A stretch of DNA of 64,000 bases from Thermobacillus xylanilyticus (GTDB lineage: Bacteria > Bacillota > Bacilli > Paenibacillales > Paenibacillaceae), in assembly GCF_907165215.1 (NCBI RefSeq), contig NZ_CAJRAY010000041.1, positions 19,637-83,636 on the forward strand, written 5' to 3'. Shown piece after piece: positions 51,762 to 62,223 of the stretch; position 1 is the first letter of the stretch, and the number at the start of each line of letters is the position of its first letter. The notes beneath the pieces are model-generated. The model saw only the letters and a list, made by a program, of their open reading frames with translations, was not told where the DNA came from and did not search any database. Both the position numbers and the translations under genes were made by a program.

Positions 51762-54319
51762 TCGCCCGCGTCGTCGTCGACGTTGCCGCGCGGCAGACGG
51801 ACCGGCCGTTCGATTACCGCGTCCCCGAGGAAGCCGAAGCGTGGATCGAGGTCGGCAGCCGCGTCGCGGTGCCGTTCGGCGGAAGGACGGTGCAAGGATT
51901 CGTCGTCGGTTTCGCGCAGGAAGCGGAAGTGGAGCCCGGCCGTCTGAAGCCGATCGGCGAACTGCTCGATCCGACGCCGCCGCTTCGTCCCGATCTGATC
52001 GAATTGGCGCGCTGGATGGCGGATACCTACGGCTGCACCTGGACGGCGGCCATGCAGGCGATGATTCCCGCGGCACTCAAGGGCAAGGCGGAACGAATGG
52101 TCAGTCTGGCGCAAAACCCGGGAGCCGCGGATCACGCGGAAGCGGCGCCCGGCCTCTCGGATGCGCTGATCGCCTGGCTCAAACGATACGGGCCGGTGAA
52201 GCTGACCACCCTGCTGGAACGGTTCCCCGACGAGGCGCAGGCCGTCAGCGGTGCGCTGCGGCGCGGCGTGCTTGCCGAATCGGCGCAGGTCAGGGACCGG
52301 CTGTCGGTGAAGAAGATTCTGACCGTCTTCCCGCCCGAGGACCGGGCGGCGGCCGAGGCGGCCGCCGCGGCGTTTCCGGCGAGGCTCACGAAACAGCGCC
52401 AGGCGCTCCTGCATATGCTGGAGCGGAATGAGCCGGTGCCTCTGCGCAGGCTGGCGGAAGAAAGCGGGTTCTCGGAATCGATATTCCGCGCGCTGGCGGA
52501 CAAAGGGCTGCTCAGCATCGAAGCGGTGGAGGAAGACCGCGACCCGTACGCGGGACGCCGGTTCACGCCGACCCGGCCGCTGCCGCTGACGGATGCGCAG
52601 GCCGCCGCGTACCGGCGCATCGCGGAGGCGCTCGAAAGCGGAAAGCCTGCCGCGATGCTGCTGCAGGGTGTGACCGGCAGCGGCAAGACGGAAGTTTACC
52701 TGCAGGCGATCGAGCGGTGCATCGCGTCCGGCCGGCAGGCGATCGTGCTCGTGCCGGAGATCGCGCTGACGCCGCAGATGGTCGAACGGTTCAAGGGGCG
52801 GTTCGGCAGCGATGTCGCCGTCATGCACAGCCGTCTGTCGCTGGGGGAACGGTACGACGAGTGGCGCAAAGTCCGCGACGGCCGCGTCCGGGTGGCGATC
52901 GGGGCGCGCTCGGCCGTGTTCGCGCCGTTTGAGCGGATCGGCCTGATCATCATCGACGAGGAGCACGAATCGTCCTACAAGCAGGAGGAGAGCCCGAAAT
53001 ATCACGCGCGCGACGCGGCGGTGCACCGGGCCGGACAGCACGGCGCGGTCGTCGTCCTCGGCTCGGCGACACCTTCGCTCGAGAGCTTCGCCGCCGCGCG
53101 GCTCGCGCCCGCCGCGGCCGCGGCGGAAAGCGGCGGGCAGGCGGACGGTCCGGCCGCCCGGGTGTGTCCCGGCGCGGCGCTCCGGTCCGCCGAATGGCTG
53201 CCGCTGCCCGAACGGGCGCTCGGCCTGCCGCTGCCGCCGGTGGACATCGTCGACATGCGGGAAGAGCTGGCCGCGGGCAACCGGACGATGTTCAGCCGCC
53301 GGCTGCGCGAGGCGCTGACGCAGCGGCTGGAACGCGGCGAACAGACCGTGCTGCTGCTCAACCGGCGCGGGTACAGCACGTTCGTCATGTGCCGCTCCTG
53401 CGGTTATACGGCCGGCTGTCCGCATTGCGAGATCGCGCTGACCTACCATCAGCGGAGCGGTGTGCTGCGCTGCCATTACTGCGGCCATGCGGAGCGGCAG
53501 CCGGAGGAATGTCCGGCGTGCGGCAGCCCGCATATCCGCTATTTCGGCACCGGGACGGAGCGCGTCGAGGAGGAATTGTACCGCGCGTTCCCCGGTATCC
53601 GCGTCATCCGGATGGATGTCGACACGACCGGCACGAAAGGCGCGCATGAGAAATTGCTGTCGGCGTTCGGCCGGCGCGAGGCGGATGTGCTGCTCGGCAC
53701 GCAGATGGTGGCGAAAGGTCTTGATTTTCCGCTGGTCACGCTGGTCGGCGTCATCGCCGCGGACACGTCGCTCCATCTGCCGGATTTCCGCGCGGCGGAG
53801 CGGACGTTCCAGCTCATCACGCAGGTCGCCGGCCGGGCGGGGCGGCACGATCTGCCCGGCGAGGTGGTCGTGCAGACGTATTCACCCGACCATTACGCGA
53901 TCCGCGCGGCGCAGCGCCACGATTATGACGGGTTCGTGCGCGAGGAGCTGCGCGCCCGGCGGCTGCTGTCGTATCCGCCGTTCTGCCGGCTGGCGCTTGC
54001 GACGCTGTCGCATCCGGAGCTGCCGAAACTCGCCGAGGCGGCCGAGAGGTTCGCCGCGGCGCTGCGCGGCGCCGCCGCCTCCGCCGGGCTGCTGAAGCCG
54101 CTCGCCGGCGGCTCGGGGACGGCGCTGGAACTGGTCGGCCCCGCGGCATCGCCGATCCCGCGCCTCAAAGATCGCTACAGGTGGCAAGTTATGATAAAAT
54201 ATCGGGGAATCGTCGACGCGGCGGGCCTGATCCGGCAGACGGCCGAAACGCTCGCCGGGGACCGTTCCGCAGGGGACGTCCAGATCAGCGTCGATGTCGA
54301 TCCTCAAGTGATTCTGTAA
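51758..54319 (+). CDS. priA: Primosomal protein N' (PriA helicase)
   Basis: Helicase that recognises stalled or collapsed replication forks and reloads the replisome. The 853 residues show the N-terminal fork-binding domain (ARVVVDVAARQTDRPFDYRV), Walker A GVTGSGKTEVYLQAIE, DEEH in IIDEEHESSYKQ, GSATPSLES, and zinc-binding cysteine pairs (CRSCGYTAGCPHC, then CHYCG and CPACGS). The late motifs GTQMVAKGLDFP and QVAGRAGR follow. The start is GTG at 51758, overlapping the coaBC stop. It is rather longer than B. subtilis PriA because of Ala-rich insertions near 445-475. Confidence 0.95.
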   Translation: MIARVVVDVAARQTDRPFDYRVPEEAEAWIEVGSRVAVPFGGRTVQGFVVGFAQEAEVEPGRLKPIGELLDPTPPLRPDLIELARWMADTYGCTWTAAMQAMIPAALKGKAERMVSLAQNPGAADHAEAAPGLSDALIAWLKRYGPVKLTTLLERFPDEAQAVSGALRRGVLAESAQVRDRLSVKKILTVFPPEDRAAAEAAAAAFPARLTKQRQALLHMLERNEPVPLRRLAEESGFSESIFRALADKGLLSIEAVEEDRDPYAGRRFTPTRPLPLTDAQAAAYRRIAEALESGKPAAMLLQGVTGSGKTEVYLQAIERCIASGRQAIVLVPEIALTPQMVERFKGRFGSDVAVMHSRLSLGERYDEWRKVRDGRVRVAIGARSAVFAPFERIGLIIIDEEHESSYKQEESPKYHARDAAVHRAGQHGAVVVLGSATPSLESFAAARLAPAAAAAESGGQADGPAARVCPGAALRSAEWLPLPERALGLPLPPVDIVDMREELAAGNRTMFSRRLREALTQRLERGEQTVLLLNRRGYSTFVMCRSCGYTAGCPHCEIALTYHQRSGVLRCHYCGHAERQPEECPACGSPHIRYFGTGTERVEEELYRAFPGIRVIRMDVDTTGTKGAHEKLLSAFGRREADVLLGTQMVAKGLDFPLVTLVGVIAADTSLHLPDFRAAERTFQLITQVAGRAGRHDLPGEVVVQTYSPDHYAIRAAQRHDYDGFVREELRARRLLSYPPFCRLALATLSHPELPKLAEAAERFAAALRGAAASAGLLKPLAGGSGTALELVGPAASPIPRLKDRYRWQVMIKYRGIVDAAGLIRQTAETLAGDRSAGDVQISVDVDPQVIL

Positions 54320-54355
54320 ATTTGATTCTGTAACCAGAAGGATGTGCAAAACCGC

Positions 54356-54847
54356 ATGGCCATCAGGCTGATTGTGAAAGATCCCGATCCCGTGCTGCGG
54401 GAGCGCGCGAAAGAAGTGACCAAGTTCAACGCGAATCTGCACAAGCTGCTTCGCGACATGGCCGACACGATGTACGACGCGAAGGGCGTCGGGCTTGCCG
54501 CGCCGCAGATCGGCATTCTGAAGCGGGTCATCGTCGTCGATGTCGGAGACGAGCACGGACTGATCGAGATGGTGAATCCGGAGATCGTCGAGCGGGAAGG
54601 CGAGCAGATCGGGCCCGAAGGGTGTCTCAGCATTCCGGGCCTGAACGGGATCGTCCGGCGCGCCCAGCGGGTTGTCGTCAAAGGGCAGGACCGGGACGGA
54701 AATCCGTTCACCATCGAAGCGGAAGGGTATCTGGCGCGCGCATTCCAGCATGAGGTCGATCATCTGAACGGCGTGCTGTTCACCGATATTGCGGACGAGG
54801 TTTACAAAATTCCGGAATCGACAGGGCAGGAAGAAGAGGAAGAATGA
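54356..54847 (+). CDS. def: Peptide deformylase
   Basis: Removes the formyl group from the N-terminal methionine of new proteins. The 163 residues hold all three motifs: [15 protein letters not shown] with metal-ligand Cys90, and HEVDH with His132, Glu133 and His136. The acidic C-terminus (GQEEEEE) is unusual but outside the fold. ATG 54356 gives the [10 protein letters not shown] start; a GTG at 54344 is too close to AGAAGG. The stop overlaps fmt by four bases. Coupling to fmt pairs deformylation with the enzyme that makes the formyl-Met-tRNA. Confidence 0.96.
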   Translation: MAIRLIVKDPDPVLRERAKEVTKFNANLHKLLRDMADTMYDAKGVGLAAPQIGILKRVIVVDVGDEHGLIEMVNPEIVEREGEQIGPEGCLSIPGLNGIVRRAQRVVVKGQDRDGNPFTIEAEGYLARAFQHEVDHLNGVLFTDIADEVYKIPESTGQEEEEE

Positions 54848-55791
54848 AGGACATTCGCATCGTATTCATGGGGACGCCCGAGTTCGCCGTGCCTTCGCTG
54901 CGCGCCCTCGCCGCGTCCGGATACCGGATCGCGGCCGTCGTCTCCCAGCCCGACCGGCCGCAGGGCCGCAAGCGGGTGCTGATGCCGACGCCGGTGAAGG
55001 CCGCGGCGGAAGAACTCGGCATTCCGGTGCTGCAGCCGGAGCGCGTGCGGCGTCCGGAAGCGGTGGAGGCGATCGCCGCTTATGAGCCGGATCTGATCGT
55101 CACGGCGGCGTACGGGCAGATTCTGCCGAAATCGCTGCTCGATCTGCCGCGACTCGGCTGCATCAATGTGCACGGGTCGCTGCTGCCGAAGTACCGCGGC
55201 GGCGCGCCGATCCAGCGTGCGATCATGAACGGGGAGACGGTCACCGGCGTGACGATCATGTACATGGCCGAAGGGCTCGACACCGGCGACATGATCAGCC
55301 GGGTCGAGGTGCCGATCGAGCCGGACGACACGGCCGGCACCCTGTTCGCCAAGCTCAGCGAGGCGGGAGCCGAACTGCTCGTCCGCACGCTGCCCGGCAT
55401 CATCGCGGGAACGGCGCGGGCCGTGCCGCAGAACGACGCGGAGGCGACCTATGCGCCGAACTTGACGCGCGAGGACGAGCGCCTCGACTGGTCGCGCGGC
55501 GCGAAGCAGCTGTATGACCAGGTGCGGGGACTTTCGCCGTTCGCCGGCGGGTATACACTCTTGAACGGCGAAGTGTTCAAAGTGTGGCAATGCCGGCCCG
55601 CAGACGGGCCCGGCGGCGGGGCGGATGCGCGTCCCGGAACGATCCGGGCGGCGGGCGGCCGGCTGTTCGTCGCGGCCGGCGACGGCTGGCTGGAACTGCT
55701 GCAGGTGCAGCCCGCCGGCAAGAAAGCGATGCCGGCCGCCGAGTGGCTGAAGGGAATGCGCCTTCCGCCCGGCGCCGCATTCGGAGGATGA
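54844..55791 (+). CDS. fmt: Methionyl-tRNA formyltransferase
   Basis: Formylates initiator Met-tRNA using 10-formyl-tetrahydrofolate. The 315 residues contain [27 protein letters not shown], the catalytic core [20 protein letters not shown] with Asn and His, [11 protein letters not shown], and the C-terminal tRNA-binding domain ([20 protein letters not shown]). It starts inside the def stop (ATGA) and is followed by rsmB after five bases. Confidence 0.96.
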   Translation: MKDIRIVFMGTPEFAVPSLRALAASGYRIAAVVSQPDRPQGRKRVLMPTPVKAAAEELGIPVLQPERVRRPEAVEAIAAYEPDLIVTAAYGQILPKSLLDLPRLGCINVHGSLLPKYRGGAPIQRAIMNGETVTGVTIMYMAEGLDTGDMISRVEVPIEPDDTAGTLFAKLSEAGAELLVRTLPGIIAGTARAVPQNDAEATYAPNLTREDERLDWSRGAKQLYDQVRGLSPFAGGYTLLNGEVFKVWQCRPADGPGGGADARPGTIRAAGGRLFVAAGDGWLELLQVQPAGKKAMPAAEWLKGMRLPPGAAFGG

Positions 55792-55796
55792 TGACG

Positions 55797-57176
55797 ATGT
55801 TGACCAGACGCGGCACAACGGCGCGGGAAGCCGCGCTCGACATGCTGCTGCGCGTCGAGAGGGAAGGCGCATACAGCAACATTGAACTGAACCGGACGCT
55901 CAGAAGCGCCGGTCTTTCCAGGACCGACGCGGGGCTCGCGACGGAGCTGGTGTACGGCACGATCCAGCGCCGACTGACGCTCGACTACTGGCTTGCCCGG
56001 TTTGTCGCGCGAGGACTGGACAAGCTGCAGCCGTGGGTGCTGTCGCTGCTGAGGATGAGCCTGTATCAGCTCGTCTATCTGGACCGGGTTCCGCCGCACG
56101 CGGCGGTCGGCGAAGCGGTCAAGATCGCGAAGAAGCGCGGACATCCCGGCGTCGTCAGCCTGGTCAACGGCGTCCTGCGCAGCCTGGCCGGCTGCCGGGA
56201 CGAATTGACGCTGCCGGATGATCCCGATCCGGCCCGCCGGCTGTCGTTGAAGCATTCGTTTCCGGAATGGATGGCCGCGCGCTGGATCGAATCGTACGGC
56301 GAGGAGACGGCGGACAAGATCATGGCGGCGCTCAACGAACGGCCGAAGACGAGCATCCGGGTGAATCGTCTGCGCGGCGGCCGCCGTTCGGTGCTGGAGC
56401 GGCTCAAGGCGGAAGGATACGACGCGAAGCTGTCGCTGATCACACAGGCCGGCATCGTCATTCGCCGGGGCGGGAACCTGGCCGACACGGACGGGTACCG
56501 CGACGGCGAATGGACGGTGCAGGACGAAGCCGCGATGCTGGTCGCAGAAGCCTGCGACCCGGAACCGGGCATGCGGGTGCTGGACTGCTGCGCCGCGCCC
56601 GGCGGCAAGTCGACCCATCTCGCGGAACTGATGGGCGACGTCGGCGTCGTCCTGGCGAACGACATCCATCCGCACAAAGAGCGGTTGATCGTCGAGCAGG
56701 CGCAGCGGCTCGGCCTCACCTCCGTCCGCACGTCGGTGTGCGACGCGGCGGAGCTGCCGCGCCGCGTCGGCGCCGAATCGATGGACATCGTGCTGCTCGA
56801 CGCGCCGTGCAGCGGCTTCGGCGTCATCCGCCGCAAGCCGGAAATCCGCTGGACGAAAAAGCCGGAAGACATCGACGAGATCGCCGCGGTCCAGCACCGG
56901 CTGCTTGCCGCCGCGTCTGCGCTCGTAAAGCCCGGCGGATTGCTCGTGTACAGCACCTGCACGTTCGAGCCGCGCGAGAACGAGGAGCAGATCGCGAAGT
57001 TTCTGGCTTCGCATTCCGAGTTTGCGCCGGATTGCGATTGGCCGCAGTCGATTCTCGACGGCTTCCTCGCCGCCGGCATCCCCGAACCGTCGCCCGAGAC
57101 CGGTTCGGTGACGCTGCTGCCGCACATGGCGGGAACGGACGGCTTCTTCATCGCGCGTCTGCGCAAACGCTGGTAG
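55797..57176 (+). CDS. rsmB: 16S rRNA (cytosine-967-C5)-methyltransferase RsmB
   Basis: S-adenosylmethionine-dependent m5C methyltransferase of helix 31 in 16S rRNA. The 459 residues have an N-terminal NusB-like RNA-binding domain (TAREAALDMLLRVEREGAYS, LATELVYGTIQRRLTLDYWL) and a Rossmann methyltransferase domain with DCCAAPGGKSTHLAELMGD. DAPCSGFGVIRRKPEIRW and the catalytic Cys in VYSTCTFEPRENEEQI follow. ATG 55797 is nine bases after GGAGG; two earlier ATGs (55788, 55791) are closer to that site. Confidence 0.94.
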   Translation: MLTRRGTTAREAALDMLLRVEREGAYSNIELNRTLRSAGLSRTDAGLATELVYGTIQRRLTLDYWLARFVARGLDKLQPWVLSLLRMSLYQLVYLDRVPPHAAVGEAVKIAKKRGHPGVVSLVNGVLRSLAGCRDELTLPDDPDPARRLSLKHSFPEWMAARWIESYGEETADKIMAALNERPKTSIRVNRLRGGRRSVLERLKAEGYDAKLSLITQAGIVIRRGGNLADTDGYRDGEWTVQDEAAMLVAEACDPEPGMRVLDCCAAPGGKSTHLAELMGDVGVVLANDIHPHKERLIVEQAQRLGLTSVRTSVCDAAELPRRVGAESMDIVLLDAPCSGFGVIRRKPEIRWTKKPEDIDEIAAVQHRLLAAASALVKPGGLLVYSTCTFEPRENEEQIAKFLASHSEFAPDCDWPQSILDGFLAAGIPEPSPETGSVTLLPHMAGTDGFFIARLRKRW

Positions 57177-57314
57177 CGGCGCCGCCGGCCCGAAGTGGTT
57201 CGAACCCGGCCGGCTGTGGTAAAATATATGGATAATGGCGGCGCTGTCCGGCAGTCCGCGGCGCAAGCCGCTGCCGGAACGGTTCCGGCAATTGACAGCG
57301 GATGGAGCGAAACG

Positions 57315-58358
57315 ATGAAACCTTTCATATACGATTATACGCTAGACGAGCTCAAAGATTGGATGAAGGAAGCCGGAGAGCCCGCGTTCCGCGCGGACCA
57401 GCTGTTCGACTGGCTGTATGTGAAGCGCGTCCGGTCGTTCGAGGACATGACGAACTTGCCGAAGGCGCTCCGGGCGAAGCTGGATGAGGCGTTCGCGTTC
57501 GTGGCGCTCTCGGAGATCACGCGGCTCACATCGAAGGACGGAACGGTCAAATATTTGTTCGGCCTGCATGACAACCATGCGATCGAGACAGTCGTCATGC
57601 GCCACAACTACGGCATCAGCATCTGCGTCACGACGCAGGTGGGCTGCCGGATCGGCTGCACGTTCTGCGCGTCAACCCTCGGCGGGCTGAAACGGAACCT
57701 GACGGCCGGCGAGATCGTCGCGCAGGTGGTTACGGCGCAGCAGATGCTCGATGAGACGGGCGAGCGGATTGCGAGCATCGTCATCATGGGATCGGGCGAG
57801 CCGTTCGAAAACTATGACGCGACGATGAAGTTTCTCCGCATCGTCACGCACGCGAAGGGACTCAACATCGGCCAGCGCCATATCACGGTATCCACGAGCG
57901 GCATCGTGCCGAACATTTACCGGTTTGCGGACGAGAACACGCAGATCAATCTGGCGATTTCGATCCATGCGCCGAACGATGCGCTGCGGTCGAAGCTCAT
58001 GCCGGTCAACCGGCGCTATCCGTTCGACGAGGTGATGGAGGCGATCCGGTATTACATTGCGAAGACCGGCCGCCGCGTCACGTTTGAATACGCGCTGATC
58101 GGCGGCGTAAACGACCGGCCGGAACATGCGGAAGAACTGGCGGACGTGCTGAACGGCATGTTGTGCCACGTCAATCTCATTCCGGTCAACTACGTGCCGG
58201 AGCGGAAATACGTGCGCACGCCGCGGGAAGACATTTTCGCGTTCCATCGCATTCTGCAAAGCCGCGGCATCAACGCGACGATCCGCAGGGAGCAGGGACA
58301 TGACATCGCCGCGGCATGCGGACAGCTGCGGGCCAAGCATATGGAATCGATGAGGTGA
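57315..58358 (+). CDS. rlmN: Dual-specificity 23S rRNA/tRNA adenine-C2 methyltransferase RlmN
   Basis: Radical-SAM enzyme that methylates A2503 of 23S rRNA and A37 of some tRNAs. The 347 residues include the iron-sulfur motif [10 protein letters not shown], the preceding CVTTQVGC, the [10 protein letters not shown] turn, [15 protein letters not shown], and NLIPVNYV near the end. A conserved late Cys in AAACGQLRA is the methyl-carrying residue. ATG 57315 follows GGAGCG. The 138-base gap before it has an AT-rich TAAAAT box (57220s) that could be a promoter. Confidence 0.94.
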   Translation: MKPFIYDYTLDELKDWMKEAGEPAFRADQLFDWLYVKRVRSFEDMTNLPKALRAKLDEAFAFVALSEITRLTSKDGTVKYLFGLHDNHAIETVVMRHNYGISICVTTQVGCRIGCTFCASTLGGLKRNLTAGEIVAQVVTAQQMLDETGERIASIVIMGSGEPFENYDATMKFLRIVTHAKGLNIGQRHITVSTSGIVPNIYRFADENTQINLAISIHAPNDALRSKLMPVNRRYPFDEVMEAIRYYIAKTGRRVTFEYALIGGVNDRPEHAEELADVLNGMLCHVNLIPVNYVPERKYVRTPREDIFAFHRILQSRGINATIRREQGHDIAAACGQLRAKHMESMR

Positions 58359-58365
58359 TATCGGA

Positions 58366-59130
58366 TTGAGAACGGCTAACCGAAGCGACGTCGGGCGCAT
58401 CCGGCTTGTCAACGAGGACCGCGCCTGGGCCGCCGAGCTGCCGAGCGGCTTGGCGGCCGCGATCGTGGCCGACGGCATGGGCGGACACCAGGCCGGAGAC
58501 GTCGCCAGCCAGCTTGCGGTCGACACCTTCCGCGAGGCGATCGCGTCCGTCCAGGCGGATCTTACGCATGAACAGGCGAAGACGGCGCTCTGCCAGGCGA
58601 TTCTGCAGGCGAACGAAGCGGTCTTCGATCTGGCCGCGCGCAACGAGCACTATCGGAACATGGGTACGACCGTGGTGGCGGCGCTTCTGCTCGGGGATGC
58701 CGGGTTCATCGGTCATATCGGGGACAGCCGCGCGTATAAGCAGCGCGGGGACACGCTCCGGCTGCTGACCGAAGACCATACGCTCGTCAATGAACTTGCG
58801 AAGTCCGGGCAGATCAGCCCGGAAGAGGCGGCGAACCATCCGCGCCGCCACGTGCTGACGCGGGCGCTCGGGACGGAGCGGGAAGTGGAGGTCGACCTCA
58901 AGGGCTTCTCCTGGCAGCCGGGGGACAGACTGCTGCTCTGCAGCGACGGTCTGTACGCGATGGTGTCCGAGGACGAGATCCGCGAGACGCTGCTGGATGA
59001 GGATCTCGATCTTGACGCGAAAGCGAACCGGCTGATCGAGCTTGCGCTCGAAGCGGGCGGCGAGGACAACGTGACCGTCCTGCTGATCGAATACAGTGAC
59101 GGGCATCCGGGGGGTGAACAGCCGGCATGA
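58366..59130 (+). CDS. prpC: PP2C-type serine/threonine phosphatase
   Basis: Metal-dependent phosphatase that opposes PrkC. The 254 residues match PPM-family motifs: SDVGRIRLVNEDRAWA, VADGMGGHQAGDVAS with the metal-binding Asp-Gly, MGTTVVAALLLGD, HIGDSRAYK, LTRALG, GDRLLLCSDGLYAMVSEDEI and GGEDNVTVLL. The start is TTG at 58366 after GAGGTGAT with eight-base spacing, and gives the same MRT/K start as Bacillus PrpC. The stop overlaps the kinase gene by four bases. Confidence 0.94.
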   Translation: MRTANRSDVGRIRLVNEDRAWAAELPSGLAAAIVADGMGGHQAGDVASQLAVDTFREAIASVQADLTHEQAKTALCQAILQANEAVFDLAARNEHYRNMGTTVVAALLLGDAGFIGHIGDSRAYKQRGDTLRLLTEDHTLVNELAKSGQISPEEAANHPRRHVLTRALGTEREVEVDLKGFSWQPGDRLLLCSDGLYAMVSEDEIRETLLDEDLDLDAKANRLIELALEAGGEDNVTVLLIEYSDGHPGGEQPA

Positions 59131-61304
59131 TCGGACACGAACTCGGAGGCCGATACGAGATCATCGAGCGAATCGGCGGAGGCGGGATGGCGCTCGTCTA
59201 CCGGGCGCACGACATTTTGCTGAACCGCAATGTCGCCGTGAAAATTTTGCGCCAGCAATTCGTCCACGACGAGGAATTCGTGCGCCGCTTCAACCGGGAG
59301 GCGCAGGCCGCGGCTTCGCTCTCGCATCCGAACATCGTCAGCGTCTACGATGTCGGGCAGCAGGACGACACGCACTATATCGTCATGGAATATGTCGAGG
59401 GGCGGAACCTGAACGACATCATCAAGGAGCGGGCGCCGCTGCAGCCGGACGAAGCGGTGCGGATTGCCGTGCAGATCTGCGACGCGCTCGACCACGCCCA
59501 TCTGAATCAGATCATTCACCGTGACATCAAACCGCACAACATCCTGATCGGCAAGAACGGCCGGGTGAAGGTGACCGACTTTGGCATCGCGCGCGCCGTT
59601 ACGTCGTCGACCATCACCCAGACGGGATCGGTCGTCGGTTCGGTGCATTATCTTTCGCCGGAACACGCCAAAGGCGTCGTCACGGGCGAGAAATCGGACT
59701 TATATTCTCTCGGTGTCGTATTGTACCAAATGGTGACGGGGCGTCTGCCGTTCCTCGGTGAAAGCCCGATCAGCGTGGCGCTCAAACATCTGCAGGACGG
59801 GTTCGAGGAACCGCGCCAGGTCAATCCGCTCATCCCGCAAAGTCTGGAGAACGTCATTCTGCGCGCGATGCGCAAAAATCCGGACGAACGGTACGCTTCG
59901 GCCCGGGAGATGCTGAACGATCTGGAGACCTGCCTTTCCCCGGAGCGGCTTCACGAGCCGAAGCTGACGTTCAACGAAGACGAGGTGGATCCGGAAGCGA
60001 CGCGCATCATGCCGGCCATCCGCGGGACGGCCGAGGCGCAGACCTCGGCGCGCAGCGGCGGCGAGGACGGCGAAGATGAGTCGTTTCCCGACGAGCCGGA
60101 GTGGATCGACGAGTCGAAGCCGCGCAGATGGGTCAAGCCGGTGGCGGCGCTCGTTCTGACGGTCGTCTTCGCCGCGCTGGCGATCTGGGGCGTGCGGATG
60201 GTGCGCGACATTCTCGACACGGACGAAGTCGACGTGCCGTATGTCGTCGGCATGCAAGAGGCGGCGGCCCGCGAGCGGCTGGAGGCGGAAGGGCTGAAGG
60301 TCGAGGACCCGGTGATCTACGAGGAGAACGATGAAGTGCCGGCGGGCGTCGTCATATCGCAGAACAAGATGAACATGCGCGTGAAGACCGGCTTATATAT
60401 CCAGCTTACCGTGAGCAGCGGACCGAAGCTCGAGACGATGGAGAATTTCGTCGGGCGCAAGTACGCCGATGCGCAGATGCAGCTGGAAGCGCTGGGCATG
60501 GCAGCCGATCTTCAGATCGAACGTGAAGACGTCTTCGACGAGGCCGAGCCGGGCATCATCATCGAGCAGTCGATCGCAGCCGGCGAGCGGTTTGATCCGA
60601 AGACGGCGCGCATCAAATTCGTTGTCAGCAAGGGGCGCGAGACGTTCGACATGCCGACGCTGATCGGGAAATCGTTGGACGAGGCGAAAAAAGTACTGGA
60701 GCAATACGAACTGAAGCTCGGTCCGGATGAAGGCATCGTGCGCGCGCCGAGCTACAAGCCCGAAGGCACCGTCATCGACCAGTTCCCGTACATGCCGGGC
60801 GACCCCGTCGCCAAGGGCGACGAAGTGACGCTGACCGTCAGCTCCGGACTTCCGGAAGACGCGCTGCGCTACACGTTCAATATCTCGATCTCGCCGGCCG
60901 TTGCCGGCCGGGCGAGCCAGATCCGGATCGAGTACTCCGACGCGACCGGAGAGAAGATTGACTGGGGGACGCGGCGGATCGAGCAGACGGAATCGTTCCC
61001 GGTCGAGGTCGTGCTGGCGCCGAATACGGAAGCGATCGTGACGATCTACCGTGACGGCCAGTTCACCGATTCGTTCTCGGTCACCTATGACGAAGCGAAA
61101 GCCGGCGGCCGGGGCGTCCAGTCCGTGCCGGGCGCACCGGCCCAGGAGGATCAGCCGGCGTCGGGCGTCCCGCAGGGGGCCGGCGCGAACGGGGAGGCCG
61201 TACCGGGCACGCAGACGGAAAGCGGCCCGGATGTCCTGTCGTCCGACCCCGGTGCGGACCCCGGCGCCGAATCGCAGTCCGAAGAAGGGCATCAGGAGGA
61301 TTGA
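59127..61304 (+). CDS. prkC: Serine/threonine protein kinase with PASTA domains
   Basis: Membrane kinase that senses muropeptides and affects germination and cell-wall metabolism. The 725 residues: kinase domain about 1-265 (GGGGMALVYRAHD loop, Lys39, His-Arg-Asp133 in HRDIKPHNIL, Asp151 in DFG), acidic juxtamembrane, one membrane helix (about 336-357), three extracellular PASTA repeats (about 362-570: VDVPYVVGMQEAAARERLEA, ENFVGRKYADAQMQLEALGM, FDMPTLIGKSLDEAKKVLEQ), and a C-terminal Ig-like segment. A Gly/Pro/Gln/Glu-rich low-complexity tail (about 655-725) ends the protein. The tail is not usual in B. subtilis PrkC and may span the wall. Confidence 0.96.
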   Translation: MIGHELGGRYEIIERIGGGGMALVYRAHDILLNRNVAVKILRQQFVHDEEFVRRFNREAQAAASLSHPNIVSVYDVGQQDDTHYIVMEYVEGRNLNDIIKERAPLQPDEAVRIAVQICDALDHAHLNQIIHRDIKPHNILIGKNGRVKVTDFGIARAVTSSTITQTGSVVGSVHYLSPEHAKGVVTGEKSDLYSLGVVLYQMVTGRLPFLGESPISVALKHLQDGFEEPRQVNPLIPQSLENVILRAMRKNPDERYASAREMLNDLETCLSPERLHEPKLTFNEDEVDPEATRIMPAIRGTAEAQTSARSGGEDGEDESFPDEPEWIDESKPRRWVKPVAALVLTVVFAALAIWGVRMVRDILDTDEVDVPYVVGMQEAAARERLEAEGLKVEDPVIYEENDEVPAGVVISQNKMNMRVKTGLYIQLTVSSGPKLETMENFVGRKYADAQMQLEALGMAADLQIEREDVFDEAEPGIIIEQSIAAGERFDPKTARIKFVVSKGRETFDMPTLIGKSLDEAKKVLEQYELKLGPDEGIVRAPSYKPEGTVIDQFPYMPGDPVAKGDEVTLTVSSGLPEDALRYTFNISISPAVAGRASQIRIEYSDATGEKIDWGTRRIEQTESFPVEVVLAPNTEAIVTIYRDGQFTDSFSVTYDEAKAGGRGVQSVPGAPAQEDQPASGVPQGAGANGEAVPGTQTESGPDVLSSDPGADPGAESQSEEGHQED

Positions 61305-61307
61305 TGT

Positions 61308-62222
61308 GTGGCCACCGGACGCATTGTCAAAGCGTTAGCAGGTTATTATTTCGTGGAACCGGACAAATACGAGCAAGGCGCGGAGGGACCGATCCGCTGC
61401 CGCGCGCGCGGCATTTTCAAGAAGCGCGGCGAGTCGCCGCTCGTCGGCGACCGGGTCGACTATACCGAAATCGGCGGCGGGGAAGGCACCGTCGATCGGA
61501 TTCATCCCCGCTCATCGGTGCTGATCCGTCCGCCGGTCGCCAACATCGAGCTGGCGGTCGTCGTCTTCTCCGTCGCTGAGCCTGCGCTCAACCTGCAGCT
61601 GCTGGACAAGTTTCTGGCGTTCATTGAACATGCGGGCATTGACGCCGTAATCTGCCTCACCAAGCGCGATCTGATTGACGGGCCGGACGGGGAAGAGGCG
61701 CGGGAAGCGTTCGAAGCCGTTCAGCGCATCTATCCGCCGATCGGCTACCGGACGATCGCGACTTGCGCGCGGACCGGCGAAGGCGTGGACGAACTGCGCG
61801 AGGTGCTGGGCGGCCGGCTGTCCGTCGTCTGCGGCCAGTCGGGCGTCGGCAAGTCTTCGCTGCTCAACGCCGCGGTGCCGGGGTTGAAGCTGGAGACGAA
61901 CGCCATCAGCGAAAAGCTCGGCCGGGGCCGTCACACGACGCGGCATACGGAACTGGTTCCGGTGGGCAGGGGAGGCTATGTCGCGGATACGCCGGGCTTC
62001 AGCCAGCTGGATTTCGGCGAGCTGCAGGATGCGGACCTCGGCTCGTGCTTCCGCGAATTCCGCGAGCTGGCGCCTGAGTGCAGGTTCAGAGGCTGCACGC
62101 ACGTGCACGAGCCGGGCTGCGCGGTCACCGCGGCGCTCGCCGAAGGGCGGATCGCGCAGAGCCGATACGACAGCTACACCGCATTTCTGGCGGAAGCGAG
62201 CGAGAAGAAGCGGAGGTATTGA
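61308..62222 (+). CDS. rsgA: Ribosome small-subunit-dependent GTPase RsgA
   Basis: Circularly permuted GTPase that checks 30S subunit maturation. The 304 residues carry an N-terminal OB fold ([15 protein letters not shown]), G4 TKRDL, G5-like [14 protein letters not shown]1 [15 protein letters not shown]3 DTPGFSQLD and the C-terminal zinc knuckle Cys-x6-Cys-x-His-x5-Cys region ([14 protein letters not shown]). The start is GTG at 61308 after AGGAGG (61295-61300). Just four bases separate it from prkC. Confidence 0.95.
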   Translation: MATGRIVKALAGYYFVEPDKYEQGAEGPIRCRARGIFKKRGESPLVGDRVDYTEIGGGEGTVDRIHPRSSVLIRPPVANIELAVVVFSVAEPALNLQLLDKFLAFIEHAGIDAVICLTKRDLIDGPDGEEAREAFEAVQRIYPPIGYRTIATCARTGEGVDELREVLGGRLSVVCGQSGVGKSSLLNAAVPGLKLETNAISEKLGRGRHTTRHTELVPVGRGGYVADTPGFSQLDFGELQDADLGSCFREFRELAPECRFRGCTHVHEPGCAVTAALAEGRIAQSRYDSYTAFLAEASEKKRRY

Positions 62223-62223
62223 C

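Noticed and set aside
51380..53848. Very long open frame on the minus strand antisense to coaBC and priA
   Set aside because: Long antisense frames are expected in GC-rich codon-biased DNA. The plus-strand genes carry all family motifs, and the antisense product is Arg-rich with no recognisable domain or ribosome-binding site.
57197..57207. tRNA T-arm-like GGTTCGAACCC
   Set aside because: It is a chance palindrome upstream of rlmN; no acceptor, D or anticodon stem can be formed around it.
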